DNA from: Sporosarcina sp. Marseille-Q4063
GTDB taxonomy: Bacteria > Bacillota > Bacilli > Bacillales_A > Planococcaceae
Length of the DNA stretch: 64,000 nt
Direction of reading: 5' to 3'
NCBI RefSeq assembly: GCF_018309085.1
Contig: NZ_CP070502.1
Coordinates: 3,591,001 to 3,655,000, forward strand
Shown here: piece by piece, positions 9,186 to 19,709 of the stretch
How the letters are laid out: the number at the start of each line of letters is the position of its first letter
Position numbering within the stretch: the stretch's first letter is position 1
Made by a program: the position numbers and the translations under genes
The notes under the pieces: model-generated
The model's input: only the letters and a program-made list of their open reading frames with translations
What the model was told of the DNA's origin: nothing
Databases searched by the model: none

Positions 9186-10424
9186 ATGACTAAACGACGT
9201 GTAGTTATTACAGGGATTGGTGCTATTTCACCGGTAGGGAATACAGCTGAAGAATCATGGGAAGCTGTTATTAATGGTCAATCGGGTATTGGCCCGTTGA
9301 CCAGACTCGACAGTGACCAGTTCCCAGTTAAAGTAGCCGCTGAGGTAAAAGATTTTAATATCGAGGATTATATAGAACGTAAAGAAGCGCGTAAAATGGA
9401 CCGCTTTACTCATTACGCACTTGCTGCATCGATTATGGCAATGAAAGATGCCGGGTTGGAAGAGCTCGATGAAGAACTTAAACTTCGTACAGGCGTCTGG
9501 ATCGGCTCTGGAATAGGCGGCATGGAGACGCATGAACAACAGTTTTTAACGTTCCAAGAAAGAGGCTATCGCCGAGTAAGCCCATTTTTCGTACCAATGA
9601 TGATCCCAGATATGGCTTCTGGTCAAGTATCGATTCATTTCGGTGCGAAAGGGATTAACTCTTGTACAGTAACTGCTTGTGCATCTGGAACGAACTCGAT
9701 TGGGGATGCATTCGAAGTGATTCGCCGCGGCGAAGCAGACGTTATGATTTCAGGCGGTGCAGAAGCGCCAATCACGACAATGGCTGTCGCTGGATTTTGT
9801 GCAAACAAAGCGCTGTCTTTGAACCCGGACCCGTCTCAAGCATCTCGTCCATTTGATGCCGAACGTGACGGCTTTGTAATCGGCGAAGGTGCGGGAATCG
9901 TTATTCTCGAAGAATACGAACATGCGGTTAAACGTGGTGCGAAAATTTACGCGGAACTTATCGGGTACGGCTCAACTGGTGATGCGCATCATATTACTGC
10001 ACCGGCTCCAGAAGGAGAAGGGGCGGCACGCGCAATGATGCAAGCGATTGAAGAAGGCGAAATTTCTCCAGATAAAATCGACTATATTAATGCTCATGGT
10101 ACAAGTACGCCCTACAACGACCAGTTTGAGACGATGGCGGCGAAGACCGTTTTCGGTGACCATGCCTACAAACTTGCGATCAGCTCGACGAAATCGATGA
10201 CAGGACATCTTCTAGGGGCAGCTGGTGGTCTTGAAGCAATCTTTACAGTAAAAGCGCTTCAAGAAGGAATTCTACCGCCAACAACGAACTACGTGAATGC
10301 TGATCCAGAATGCGATCTTGATGTCGTGCCAAATGAAGCGCGAAAAGCAAATATCGAATACGCGATGAGCAACTCACTCGGTTTCGGCGGACATAACGCT
10401 ACGCTTATTTTCAAGAAAATATAA
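9186..10424 (+). CDS. fabF: Beta-ketoacyl-ACP synthase II
   Basis: A 412-residue elongating ketosynthase. [11 protein letters not shown] carries the active Cys (about residue 163), and two histidines lie in [12 protein letters not shown] and [10 protein letters not shown]; the terminal [10 protein letters not shown] is typical. It extends acyl-ACP with malonyl-ACP and affects cis-vaccenate or branched-chain elongation. Start ATG after AAAGGAGAG. Second gene of the FapR-controlled unit; a terminator follows. Confidence 0.97.
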   Translation: MTKRRVVITGIGAISPVGNTAEESWEAVINGQSGIGPLTRLDSDQFPVKVAAEVKDFNIEDYIERKEARKMDRFTHYALAASIMAMKDAGLEELDEELKLRTGVWIGSGIGGMETHEQQFLTFQERGYRRVSPFFVPMMIPDMASGQVSIHFGAKGINSCTVTACASGTNSIGDAFEVIRRGEADVMISGGAEAPITTMAVAGFCANKALSLNPDPSQASRPFDAERDGFVIGEGAGIVILEEYEHAVKRGAKIYAELIGYGSTGDAHHITAPAPEGEGAARAMMQAIEEGEISPDKIDYINAHGTSTPYNDQFETMAAKTVFGDHAYKLAISSTKSMTGHLLGAAGGLEAIFTVKALQEGILPPTTNYVNADPECDLDVVPNEARKANIEYAMSNSLGFGGHNATLIFKKI

Positions 10425-10445
10425 TTTAAAAAGCACAATGAACAC

Positions 10446-10484
10446 AAAAAAACGAACTATTCATAATGAATAGTTCGTTTTTTA
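10446..10484. terminator. Bidirectional terminator between fabF and manP
   Basis: Perfect arms around CGAACTATTCAT/ATGAATAGTTCG flanked by runs of A and T; serves both converging units. Confidence 0.9.
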
Positions 10485-10503
10485 CTATGCTTGTCATCTT
10501 AAC

Positions 10504-12444
10504 TCACTGAATCGTATCCAACAGTCGATATGCTTCTTCTGTGGTATTTACTGCCAGCAGTTCATTTCTAAATGTGTCGTCCATTAACTTCCGGGAAAGC
10601 ATTTGCAAGATTTTCAAATGTTCGTCGCCGGCACTTTTTTCAGGTACAGCAATCATGAATATTATTTTGGCGTCTGTGCCATCAATGCTATTCCAATCCA
10701 CGCCAGCCTGTTGAAGTCCGAAAACGACGGCAGGGCGCTTAACGGCATTAGACTTACCATGCGGAATTGCAATGTTTGCGCCAATTCCTGTCGAACTTTG
10801 TGCTTCACGATTAAAGATCGCTTCTCTGAAAGCCTCTTTTGAATCAAGCACACCATTAGCATCTAATTTGTTAATTAATTCGTCAATGATGTCATCACGT
10901 ATCGTTCCTTGCAAGTTCACATCGATTAATTCTTCATTTGTAATGTCTGTTAATTTATGGATTTCACCTTCAGTTGATGTATCTTCCGGCGTCTCTTCAA
11001 CGTTCTCTGGAGTGGGTGCATCACCGGCTGTGGCTACTGCTGGCTCAAATGAAACATCTTTCTTTAAAAAGTTGACCATGAATGCCGTTACGAATACCCC
11101 GACAGCTGCAGCGATGAAGAACATGAGTACATTATCAACGGCGCCAAGGACAGCAACGATGGGTCCGCCGTGAGCCACTTTATTGCCGACATGTCCGATC
11201 ATCGCAATAACTGCCCCGACCATGGAACCAACCATAATACTTGGAATAACCCGAAGTGGATCTTGTGCAGCGAAAGGAATTGCGCCTTCGGTAATCCCGA
11301 ACAGGCCCATTGTAAACGAAGCTTTTCCAGCCTCTTGTTCCGTCTCGCGGTATTTCTTTTTGTTTAAAAATGTTGCGACGCCCATGCCGATTGGCGGAAT
11401 ACAAATGGCTACGGCAATGGGTCCCATAATGCCATAATTCCCTTCGACAATCATCGCCGCTCCGAATAAGAAAGCAACTTTGTTAAATGGACCGCCCATA
11501 TCAAATGAAATCATTGCACCGAGTATAAGCGCAAGTAAAATTGAACTTGTCCCTTGCATACCAGCGAGCCAAGTCGTTAACGCTTCGAAAATGCCTGCAA
11601 CAGGCGCACCGATGATGTAAATGAAAGCTAATCCAACAATGAGTGAAGCGAAAACAGGGATGATAATAATGGGCATAATTGGTTGTATCGCTCTTGGAAC
11701 TTTGAGGTTTTTTATGGCGAGTGCAACGTAACCAGCCAGGAACCCAGCAATAATTCCGCCGATAAATCCTGCACCAGCCTCACTTCCGTAAAAACTACCA
11801 TTGGCTGCGATAAATCCACCGATAATTCCGGGCGCAAGTCCTGGTCTGTCTGCAATACTAACAGCGATAAATCCGGCTAAAATAGGAATCATAAAGGTGA
11901 ATGCCGCGCCTCCGAGGCTTTCAACAGTTTTCCAAATCGAATCTACAGGAATCACAATCCCTCCAGGTGTTTGTTCTCCACCTAAAGTTAAAGCAATCGC
12001 AATTAGTAGGCCGCCGACTACAATAAACGGTATCATGTAGGAAACCCCGTTCATTAAGTGACGATAGATTGGATTTTGTTTGGACCCCTGGTGGTCTTCC
12101 TGAGTACTTGAAGTCGAACGTTGACCGGGTTTATAAACAGGCACTTCATCTGTTTTAAATTTGTTTATCAACTCTTTTGGGCGCCGAATTCCGTCTTGAA
12201 CCCCTGTAATGATAACTTTTTTTCCAGCAAAGCGTTCTTTATCAATCGTTCTATCTGCAGCAATAATAATCCCGTCTGCCTCTTCAATGTCACGATCCGT
12301 AAGTGCATTTTCAACGCCTGTTGATCCTTGTGTTTCTACTTTTATATCAATGCCGAGTTCCTTACCGGCTTTTTCCAAGTTCTCGGCCGCCATAAATGTA
12401 TGGGCAATTCCGACTGGACAAGCAGTTACAGCTAATATTTTCAT
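10504..12444 (-). CDS. manP: Mannose/fructose-family PTS transporter EIIBCA
   Basis: A 646-residue single-chain phosphotransferase permease. Domain order is IIB (1-100, phospho-Cys9 in VTACPVGIAHT), IIC (about 125-465, eight or more membrane helices) and IIA (about 500-646, phospho-His in GANIAIPHGKSN), joined by an acidic, Pro/Thr-rich linker. The B-C-A order and length match B. subtilis ManP, not FruA (A-B-C). It imports and phosphorylates mannose, giving mannose 6-phosphate for ManA. The manR and manA genes next door support mannose. ATG start after AAGGAGG. Confidence 0.88.
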   Translation of the reverse strand: MKILAVTACPVGIAHTFMAAENLEKAGKELGIDIKVETQGSTGVENALTDRDIEEADGIIIAADRTIDKERFAGKKVIITGVQDGIRRPKELINKFKTDEVPVYKPGQRSTSSTQEDHQGSKQNPIYRHLMNGVSYMIPFIVVGGLLIAIALTLGGEQTPGGIVIPVDSIWKTVESLGGAAFTFMIPILAGFIAVSIADRPGLAPGIIGGFIAANGSFYGSEAGAGFIGGIIAGFLAGYVALAIKNLKVPRAIQPIMPIIIIPVFASLIVGLAFIYIIGAPVAGIFEALTTWLAGMQGTSSILLALILGAMISFDMGGPFNKVAFLFGAAMIVEGNYGIMGPIAVAICIPPIGMGVATFLNKKKYRETEQEAGKASFTMGLFGITEGAIPFAAQDPLRVIPSIMVGSMVGAVIAMIGHVGNKVAHGGPIVAVLGAVDNVLMFFIAAAVGVFVTAFMVNFLKKDVSFEPAVATAGDAPTPENVEETPEDTSTEGEIHKLTDITNEELIDVNLQGTIRDDIIDELINKLDANGVLDSKEAFREAIFNREAQSSTGIGANIAIPHGKSNAVKRPAVVFGLQQAGVDWNSIDGTDAKIIFMIAVPEKSAGDEHLKILQMLSRKLMDDTFRNELLAVNTTEEAYRLLDTIQ

Positions 12445-12522
12445 CTGGACATCCTCCTTATAGTTACTATTGTTCAGCTATGTCCATATCATATACCCGA
12501 ATAAGGAGTTAAAAATTTATTC

Positions 12523-12545
12523 TTTTACCGAAACTTCCGGTAAAA
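12523..12545. promoter_or_regulatory. Inverted repeat between manR and manP
   Basis: TTTTACCG (12523-12530) and CGGTAAAA (12538-12545) are perfect 8-base arms around a 7-base centre. On the minus strand it lies just past the manR stop and about 80 bases before manP. It may be an operator for ManR or a weak terminator; the T-run is poor, so I lean to an operator. Confidence 0.4.
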
Positions 12546-12550
12546 CGCAG

Positions 12551-14434
12551 TTATTGTGTCAAACATTTTAAAAAAGCGGACGTATTATTTTGTTGCGTTA
12601 GTTCTTTTATAAGCGCGTCTTGTTCACTTAAAAATGATAATTCATTAAAAAGTCTTTTGGTCACTTGGGAGTCTTCATCAACGACCGCTAGTAAAAATAC
12701 GAGTGAAACTTTTTCTGATCCCCATTCAATTGGCTGTTTCAAAATAGCTACAGCAATACCTGAGCGAAGAATACCTGTGGGATTGCCATGCGGTATGGCA
12801 ATCGAAGATCCAATCGAAGTCGCTGATGTTCTTTCTCGCAAAACTGCAGTGTGAATGAATTCTTTTTGGACAAAACCTTGTTTATATAATGAGGTAGCAA
12901 GCATTTCCACGACTTCAAAGCGATGTTCGACATCAAGATGTAGGAAAATCGAATTTTTATCAATAAAATGAAGCAAAGTAGCATAGTCGTTCTGGTTGTC
13001 ACCCGCCGCGCCATCCGAGTTAATAAAAGCCAGTAAACATTCCTGATCAGCCAAATCAAACAAAGGTGATATGACAATATGCTGGATTGGCATGTCTGGT
13101 AACTCAACTGTAGAGATGATTAGGTCCAAGTCATCCGCCAAATAATTGTGTAAATCAGCCTTGCTAATGCATTGTATAATCTTTAAATCAGGTAGTTGCC
13201 GCTCAATTTTTGATCTTAATAAATGAGACATGCCAATTCCGAGGTGACAAACAATGATTGCCCGTTTTTTCTGTAAGGTTACTTGTTTTTGACGTTCCAC
13301 CGATGCTTGAAAATGAAGGACAATGTAGGCCACTTCATCTTCAAGTAGGATCACCTGGAATAATTCATCGGATTTTTTTAATGCTAAAATGACCATGCTG
13401 AACATATATGGATACTTGTTTTTAATTTCTGTTAGTAATGGATTTTTAATGGGTAGTTGGTAAGAAAGTCGATTTAGCACTGGTTGGAGGTGGATGGAAA
13501 GCCCTTGAAATAATGTATTATCAGTGTCAAAATCAATTTTTGTTAATCGCGTCATTTCTGCTATTAGTTCAGTCACTAACCTTTCTAGAAATGGATTGTT
13601 TGTTTTGCCTATTGTTAATTTTTTTCCGCTAATTAAGTGCCATGCCAAATAAGTTACTTCGCTTTCAGGAATTCGGAGTGCGAAAAAAGGCTCGATTTCT
13701 TTCACCAACTGTAGTGCTTGATCATATTCAACTTGCTCGGTTATTTTTGAATCCTGTTCCGGTATTAAAATTGGGCTTCTTTGTTTAATTCGTTTAATCA
13801 TTATTATTATATGAATGACTAACCGATCTAAAGTTTCATCTGTAAAAGCAAAACCTTGTTTTTTTATTATTGATGTTACGAAGTGTACTTCATGTTCAGG
13901 GAACAGATGAATAATTGATTGCTGTTTGTGGGTATGGGTGGAAACAAGGTGAGCAATTGCGCTGCGTCTTTTTGTTTCTTCAGCCTTGAGAAACACCCCG
14001 ATATTCTGTTTTAATTCCAAAGTGATTTCAAACGGTCGAAGCCACTCTGCAATTACTTCTAGATCTTTTTGTATGCTCGTTCTATTTGTAAAGTGTTGAT
14101 CAGAAAAGTGTTGTAATGTAAGAGGGTTAACAGCAGTTAACAGTTCATATGTCATATCGAAAATTCGTTCATCAGTCGGTTTCTCACGATTTCTACTTAA
14201 TAGCATTAATAATCGTCGGCGATCTTCTTCTTTCCCAAGTAAAAAAACACCGAAACCTGGTTTGCGGTTGAGTTGAATAGTGGAGTGTTTTTTAAAAAGA
14301 TCAGCTGCATATTTCAAGTCATTTCTTATTGTTTTTTCCGAGCAGTTTAGCTCCTGTGCCAAGTCATCTACTAAAAGATAACGTTCTTTACTTGTCAACA
14401 ATATATTTATTAAATCTAATTGACGTACGTTCAT
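12551..14434 (-). CDS. manR: PRD-containing transcriptional activator of mannose genes (ManR-like)
   Basis: A 627-residue DeoR-like/PRD regulator. N-terminal winged helix-turn-helix (LAQELNCSEKTIRNDL, about 22-38), then two PTS-regulation domains with conserved histidines, an EIIB-like domain (IIVCHLGIGMSHLLRSK, about 395-415) and a C-terminal EIIA-like domain with GSSIAIPHGNPTG. Phosphorylation by HPr and by the transporter sets its activity. Same length class and domain order as B. subtilis ManR (about 648 residues). It lies upstream of manP on the same strand with 106 bases between and is divergent from manA. Confidence 0.87.
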   Translation of the reverse strand: MNVRQLDLINILLTSKERYLLVDDLAQELNCSEKTIRNDLKYAADLFKKHSTIQLNRKPGFGVFLLGKEEDRRRLLMLLSRNREKPTDERIFDMTYELLTAVNPLTLQHFSDQHFTNRTSIQKDLEVIAEWLRPFEITLELKQNIGVFLKAEETKRRSAIAHLVSTHTHKQQSIIHLFPEHEVHFVTSIIKKQGFAFTDETLDRLVIHIIIMIKRIKQRSPILIPEQDSKITEQVEYDQALQLVKEIEPFFALRIPESEVTYLAWHLISGKKLTIGKTNNPFLERLVTELIAEMTRLTKIDFDTDNTLFQGLSIHLQPVLNRLSYQLPIKNPLLTEIKNKYPYMFSMVILALKKSDELFQVILLEDEVAYIVLHFQASVERQKQVTLQKKRAIIVCHLGIGMSHLLRSKIERQLPDLKIIQCISKADLHNYLADDLDLIISTVELPDMPIQHIVISPLFDLADQECLLAFINSDGAAGDNQNDYATLLHFIDKNSIFLHLDVEHRFEVVEMLATSLYKQGFVQKEFIHTAVLRERTSATSIGSSIAIPHGNPTGILRSGIAVAILKQPIEWGSEKVSLVFLLAVVDEDSQVTKRLFNELSFLSEQDALIKELTQQNNTSAFLKCLTQ

Positions 14435-14475
14435 TCATTTCGCCTCTTTTAATACATTTATTAAAAAAACTTCAA

Positions 14476-14504
14476 TTGTCATTATACCAATGAATACATG
14501 ACAA
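14476..14504. promoter_or_regulatory. Inverted repeat in the manR-manA divergent region
   Basis: TTGTCAT (14476-14482) and ATGACAA (14498-14504) are perfect arms 15 bases apart, centred between the divergent manR and manA genes. A plausible operator for control of both. I cannot assign the protein. Confidence 0.35.
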
Positions 14505-14623
14505 CTGTATATATTAAGGTTTGTAGCAACGTTAGGAAATCCGTAACACATATAAATGAGCGATTTCTTTTGAAGGACAGTTAAAGTGTGGTAAAGATGT
14601 AATTGTTGAAAGGATGATTATTT

Positions 14624-15568
14624 ATGAAACAACCATTATTTTTAGAACCAGTATTTCAAGAACGAATTTGGGGCGGAACTGCTTTGAATGAGCAGTTTGG
14701 TTATAATACACCGTCTAATCGTACCGGGGAATGTTGGGCGATTTCAGCACACCCAAATGGTCCGTCAATAGTGAGAAACGGTGATTTTGCAGGAAAAACG
14801 TTAATTGAACTGTGGCAAGAACAACCGGCGTTATTTGGAAATCATCAAACAGAAGTATTTCCGCTTTTAACAAAAATTTTGGACGCGAACACGAATTTAT
14901 CCGTTCAAGTTCATCCAGATGATGCATATGCCAATGTGCATGAAAATGGCGAGCTTGGAAAGACAGAATGTTGGTATATTATTGATTGTGAAGAAGGCGC
15001 AGAAATCATTTTTGGTCACAATGCTAAGACGAAAGAAGAGTTTACTGAGCTGATTGAAAAAGGTGAATGGAATCGTTTGCTGCGAAAGGTGAAAATTAAA
15101 CCGGGTGATTTTTTCTATGTGCCAAGCGGAACGATTCATGCATTAGGTCAGGGAACCGTCGTACTAGAAACACAGCAAAGTTCAGATACGACTTATCGTT
15201 TGTATGACTACGACCGAGTTGATCAAGACGGCCAGCTACGTGAATTACATATCGATAAATCGATTGCCGTTTCAACGATTCCCCATCGCGATACTGTAAC
15301 AACACCAGAGCAGAGCACAATTCCGGGGGCAACGATTACAAAGTTTGTTGAAGCGGAGTATTTCACTGTGTATAAATGGGATATTGACGGAAAAGCGAAA
15401 TTTAACTTTAAATCATTTTTGTTAGCAAGTGTCATTGACGGTGACGGGACATTAACGATTGGAGATGAATCATACCCTTATAAAAAAGGTGACCATTTCA
15501 TACTTCCCGCAAATGCTGATGAATTTCAAATGGAAGGAAAAGCGACGCTGATTGTTTCGCATATTTGA
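14624..15568 (+). CDS. manA: Mannose-6-phosphate isomerase, class I
   Basis: A 314-residue zinc-dependent cupin isomerase converting mannose 6-phosphate to fructose 6-phosphate, the step after ManP. The zinc-binding motif VQVHPDD, the following TECWYI and GTIHALG are class I signatures, and the start LFLEPVFQERIWGG is typical of Bacillales ManA. ATG behind GAAAGGATG. Unlike B. subtilis, where manP-manA are co-oriented, here manA is divergent from manR-manP. Confidence 0.95.
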   Translation: MKQPLFLEPVFQERIWGGTALNEQFGYNTPSNRTGECWAISAHPNGPSIVRNGDFAGKTLIELWQEQPALFGNHQTEVFPLLTKILDANTNLSVQVHPDDAYANVHENGELGKTECWYIIDCEEGAEIIFGHNAKTKEEFTELIEKGEWNRLLRKVKIKPGDFFYVPSGTIHALGQGTVVLETQQSSDTTYRLYDYDRVDQDGQLRELHIDKSIAVSTIPHRDTVTTPEQSTIPGATITKFVEAEYFTVYKWDIDGKAKFNFKSFLLASVIDGDGTLTIGDESYPYKKGDHFILPANADEFQMEGKATLIVSHI

Positions 15569-15574
15569 TAAGTA

Positions 15575-15614
15575 AAAAAAGGCAACTCCGCATTAGCCGG
15601 AAGTTGCCTTTTTC
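15575..15614 (+). terminator. Terminator after manA
   Basis: AAAAAGGCAACT and AGTTGCCTTTTT arms with an inner CCG/CGG pairing and a T-run. Confidence 0.88.
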
Positions 15615-15673
15615 GATTAATGAAAAATACAATTCAATTTTTCCCTGCTGATTGTTTCTGTAGTCTCGTCTAA

Positions 15674-16898
<1,225 letters not shown>

Positions 16899-16905
16899 TC
16901 ATAAT

Positions 16906-17209
16906 AAAAAGACATCAGGGAAGAATGTAGTTCCATTCTTCCTTATCATCCCTAATTAAAGGGACGACTGATGTCTTTTCAACCGCGGTACCACCCGAAT
17001 TGCCCGAAGGCCTCTCAAAGCTCCATAACGCGGAGAAACGTGACCGACTAGTAAAAAGTTCAATAGATATGACTGAACTTTTATTCATCCGCCAAGCTCA
17101 GGAACCCATTTCACCTCGTGCAGTTATCTGTTCTCACCACCACAGACTCTCTGGGAAGCTAACCCGAGGTTACTCTTTCCTTCAACGCCGATCAATTTGC
17201 AAGTTCTAA
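16906..17209 (-). promoter_or_regulatory. Tryptophan T-box riboswitch of trpS
   Basis: On the minus strand the leader contains GGTGAGAA in stem I, a specifier TGG codon (complement of 17106-17108, within GAAATGGGTT), the T-box GGGTGGTACCGCGG (complement of 16983-16996) and a terminator whose arms pair AAAAGACATCAG with CTGATGTCTTTT (16906-16979). Uncharged tRNA-Trp should stabilise the antiterminator and switch trpS on. The terminator loop contains a small palindrome also found elsewhere in the window (16919-16942). Confidence 0.95.
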
Positions 17210-17211
17210 TA

Positions 17212-17240
17212 ATTATAAACTAAATTTAGGCATTAAGCAA
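17212..17240 (-). promoter_or_regulatory. trpS promoter
   Basis: On the minus strand TTGCTT (17235-17240), 17 bases, TATAAT (17212-17217), placing the start of transcription at the head of the T-box leader. Confidence 0.75.
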
Positions 17241-17252
17241 GACTGTGCTTTT

Positions 17253-17397
17253 GTCCTTGTCTAGCTCCAAGCGCCAGCCCCTCGGGTCATAAGCAATCCA
17301 GCAAAGAAGAATTGAACTGCATTCTTCTCGGGAAAGGACTCCACGTCGCTGGATTGCTTATGCCTGTCGGGGCTAAACGGGCGCCTTACGCTTTTGT
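17253..17397. repeat. Long imperfect palindromic intergenic repeat
   Basis: The ends, CTAGCTCCAAGCGCCAGCCCC and its near-complement GGGGCTAAACGGGCGCC, enclose perfect 15-base arms CATAAGCAATCCAGC (17288-17302) and GCTGGATTGCTTATG (17348-17362), which enclose a third hairpin at 17306-17327. The outer sequence resembles a dispersed intergenic repeat I recall from Bacillaceae genomes. No gene is seen in it. Confidence 0.7.
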
Positions 17398-17463
17398 TCT
17401 TTAGCACTTTCATTTATGTCGTCTTATTGCTAAAATGGGAGAATAAGATAGGATGGTGTCGAA

Positions 17464-18669
17464 ATGAAATTAATAAAATGGGCGACGGCATTTGTATTTG
17501 CTGTAGGAATTGCGATTCCGTCTGTTGTACATGCCGCAGAAAAAAGTAAAGTAGAAGATTTTTCAGAAATGACATATGGTTTTGAAGCTTATGATGAACA
17601 ACTTGTTGCAACGTCCACATTGTTTCGATATGACTCGGGGCTCACATTTGACTATCCAGACGCAATTCGCGGAGTTTATGTAACTGGACATTCAGCTGGC
17701 GGGGCAAGATTTGAAACTCTAGTTAATTTAATGGAGACTACAGATTTAAATGCGATGGTTATTGATATTAAAGATGATTTTGGCAACATTACATATGTTC
17801 CAGCGGATGACTCGCCGTTGAAAGATTTGGACATAGGAAAACCTTATATTAAAAATCCGCGTGCGATGTTAGAAGAGATGGAAGAGAAGAAAATCTATCC
17901 AATCGGGCGAATTGTAGTATTTAAAGATAGCGTATTAGCAGAAAAGCGACCGGATTTATCATTTGTCGAGAATGGAAAGGTTTGGAAAAATGGTCGTAAA
18001 GAAGCGTTTGTGAATCCCTTTATGAAAGAAGTTTGGGATCATAATATTGAAATCGCGATAGAAGCGGCAAAAATGGGATTCCAAGAAATTCAATTTGATT
18101 ATGTCCGTTTTCCTGAAGGTTTTGAAAAACGCCACGAATCACTAGAATATGTATTCGAAGATTACGAGGAATCTGACCTTGATCCTGTTCAACGGCGTGT
18201 AGAAGCGGTAACAGATTTCGTTGCCTATGCTCGCGAAAAGTTGAAGCCTTATGGTGTTAAAGTTTCTGTGGACATATTCGGTTATGCTGCAACACTTTCG
18301 GAAGCTCCTGGAATAGGTCAAAACTTCTCGAAAATATCTGAAAACGTAGATGTTATTTCATCGATGATTTACCCAAGTCATTGGACATCGTACTTTGGCG
18401 TCGCAAAACCGGATACTGAACCATATAAAATAGTTTCTGAATATGCAAAGGTAGAAAATAAAGTTCTTGACGCACTTGAAAACAGACCAGTTTCTAGGCC
18501 GTGGATTCAAGATTTTAGCGCACCGTGGCTTGGCGCAGGAAATTACTTGAATTACGGCAAAAAGGAAGTAGAAGCGCAAATAAAAGCATTAAAAGATAAT
18601 GGAATAGATGAATACTTGCTCTGGAATGCTGGGAATCGCTATACACCGGGCGTCGACTATAAACAGTAA
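17464..18669 (+). CDS. Exported putative glycoside hydrolase (DUF4015 type)
   Basis: A 401-residue protein with a signal peptide (basic MKLIK, hydrophobic stretch, cleavage near VHA-AEK). The remainder reads as a TIM-barrel of the DUF4015 family: AMVIDIKDDFGNITY, the hallmark IQFDYVRFP, VSVDIFGYAA and SMIYPSHW. Acidic residues in the DIKDD and FDYVRFP segments are candidate catalytic groups. Relatives are annotated as putative glycosidases acting on the cell surface, with no substrate that I know. ATG start; monocistronic with its own terminator. Confidence 0.82.
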   Translation: MKLIKWATAFVFAVGIAIPSVVHAAEKSKVEDFSEMTYGFEAYDEQLVATSTLFRYDSGLTFDYPDAIRGVYVTGHSAGGARFETLVNLMETTDLNAMVIDIKDDFGNITYVPADDSPLKDLDIGKPYIKNPRAMLEEMEEKKIYPIGRIVVFKDSVLAEKRPDLSFVENGKVWKNGRKEAFVNPFMKEVWDHNIEIAIEAAKMGFQEIQFDYVRFPEGFEKRHESLEYVFEDYEESDLDPVQRRVEAVTDFVAYAREKLKPYGVKVSVDIFGYAATLSEAPGIGQNFSKISENVDVISSMIYPSHWTSYFGVAKPDTEPYKIVSEYAKVENKVLDALENRPVSRPWIQDFSAPWLGAGNYLNYGKKEVEAQIKALKDNGIDEYLLWNAGNRYTPGVDYKQ

Positions 18670-18672
18670 ATG

Positions 18673-18708
18673 AAAAAAGGGAAGCACATCGCTGTGTTTC
18701 CCTTTTTT
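18673..18708 (+). terminator. Terminator after the DUF4015 gene
   Basis: AAAAAAGGGAAGCACA (18673-18688) pairs with TGTGTTTCCCTTTTTT (18693-18708). Confidence 0.92.
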
Positions 18709-18937
18709 ATGAAACTTTTTCAGGATTCATACGTATTAATAAGTGGACTGTATACATTTTCAATGAGATTAAGCTAAATGAGAAAATAAAATTTTGAAAA
18801 ACATATGTTTATTTGTTCCGAGTGGTGGGTATACCATTATATAAGAATCAAAAAGCATCTACAAGTCATGATAAACCTCATTATATTGCGGAATTGTGAC
18901 AAATTGTTTATGAAATGCAAGTAATTTTGAAAAAGTG

Positions 18938-18966
18938 TTTAATTCATTAATAAAGTTGTGTATAAT
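18938..18966 (+). promoter_or_regulatory. spx promoter
   Basis: TTTAAT (18938-18943), 17 bases, TATAAT (18961-18966), about 95 bases before spx. The 230 bases between this promoter and the preceding terminator are AT-rich and show no gene; spx of B. subtilis has several promoters and further ones could lie here. Confidence 0.6.
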
Positions 18967-19063
18967 AATAGGTAGGAGTTTAGTTTAAAATAATTCTAAT
19001 TTAGTTTCATTTTAAATAAGTGCAAATAGAACGAGCCGATTTGAAAGGAAGGGTTTGCGTATG

Positions 19064-19459
19064 ATGGTCACATTATTCACTTCACCAAGCTGTACGTCAT
19101 GCAGAAAAGCAAAAGCATGGTTGGAGGAACATGAAATTCCGTATACAGAACGAAACATCTTTTCAGAGCCTTTGAATATCGATGAGATAAAAGAAATTCT
19201 TCGTATGACAGAAGATGGTACTGATGAAATTATCTCAACTAGATCGAAAATTTATCAGAAACTTAATGTCGATGTGGAAAGTCTTCCATTACAACGACTT
19301 TACGAATTAATTCAAGAACATCCTGGTCTATTAAGACGACCAATCATTCTTGATGAAAAAAGGCTACAAGTAGGATATAATGAAGATGAAATCCGTCGTT
19401 TCCTACCTAGAAAAGTAAGGGCCTATCAGCTGCTTGAAGCGCGGCGCATGGTCAACTAA
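19064..19459 (+). CDS. spx: Redox-responsive transcriptional regulator Spx
   Basis: A 131-residue ArsC-fold protein that binds the RNA polymerase alpha subunit and turns on disulfide-stress genes. The redox switch CxxC is Cys10-Cys13 in [11 protein letters not shown], and [15 protein letters not shown] and the C-terminal RRFLPRKVR are typical. Of two adjacent ATG codons I choose 19064, which gives the family's MVTL start and exact length; GAAAGGAAGGG lies upstream. Regulated by proteolysis through SpxH, encoded at 23820, and ClpXP. Confidence 0.96.
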   Translation: MVTLFTSPSCTSCRKAKAWLEEHEIPYTERNIFSEPLNIDEIKEILRMTEDGTDEIISTRSKIYQKLNVDVESLPLQRLYELIQEHPGLLRRPIILDEKRLQVGYNEDEIRRFLPRKVRAYQLLEARRMVN

Positions 19460-19471
19460 GTGAAAGTTGTT

Positions 19472-19523
19472 AAAAGCTGATAGGGGGACATTGAAAAATG
19501 CCGTTCACCTATCAGCTTTTGTC
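19472..19523 (+). terminator. Terminator after spx
   Basis: AAAAGCTGATAGG (19472-19484) pairs with CCTATCAGCTTTT (19508-19520). Confidence 0.8.
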
Positions 19524-19598
19524 TTTCCCTTGCTTTCCCGACGGATGTTAATTACAATGGCTTCTACTATCAAAAAGTATTGATCTGTGGTTAAACCC

Positions 19599-19627
19599 TT
19601 ACAAAACATGCCGCATGGTCATATAAT
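19599..19627 (+). promoter_or_regulatory. mecA promoter
   Basis: TTACAA (19599-19604), 17 bases, TATAAT (19622-19627), about 80 bases before the mecA start. Confidence 0.7.
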
Positions 19628-19709
19628 AAATATAAGCATTGTAGGATCATTTCATTCTTTGACAGGGAATCGTTACAAAACCTATTTTTTTAGGGAGGGG
19701 GAGATAAAG

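Noticed and set aside
10504..12444. Fructose-specific PTS (FruA)
   Set aside because: FruA of Bacillales has order A-B-C and lies beside fruK; here order is B-C-A and manR and manA are adjacent.
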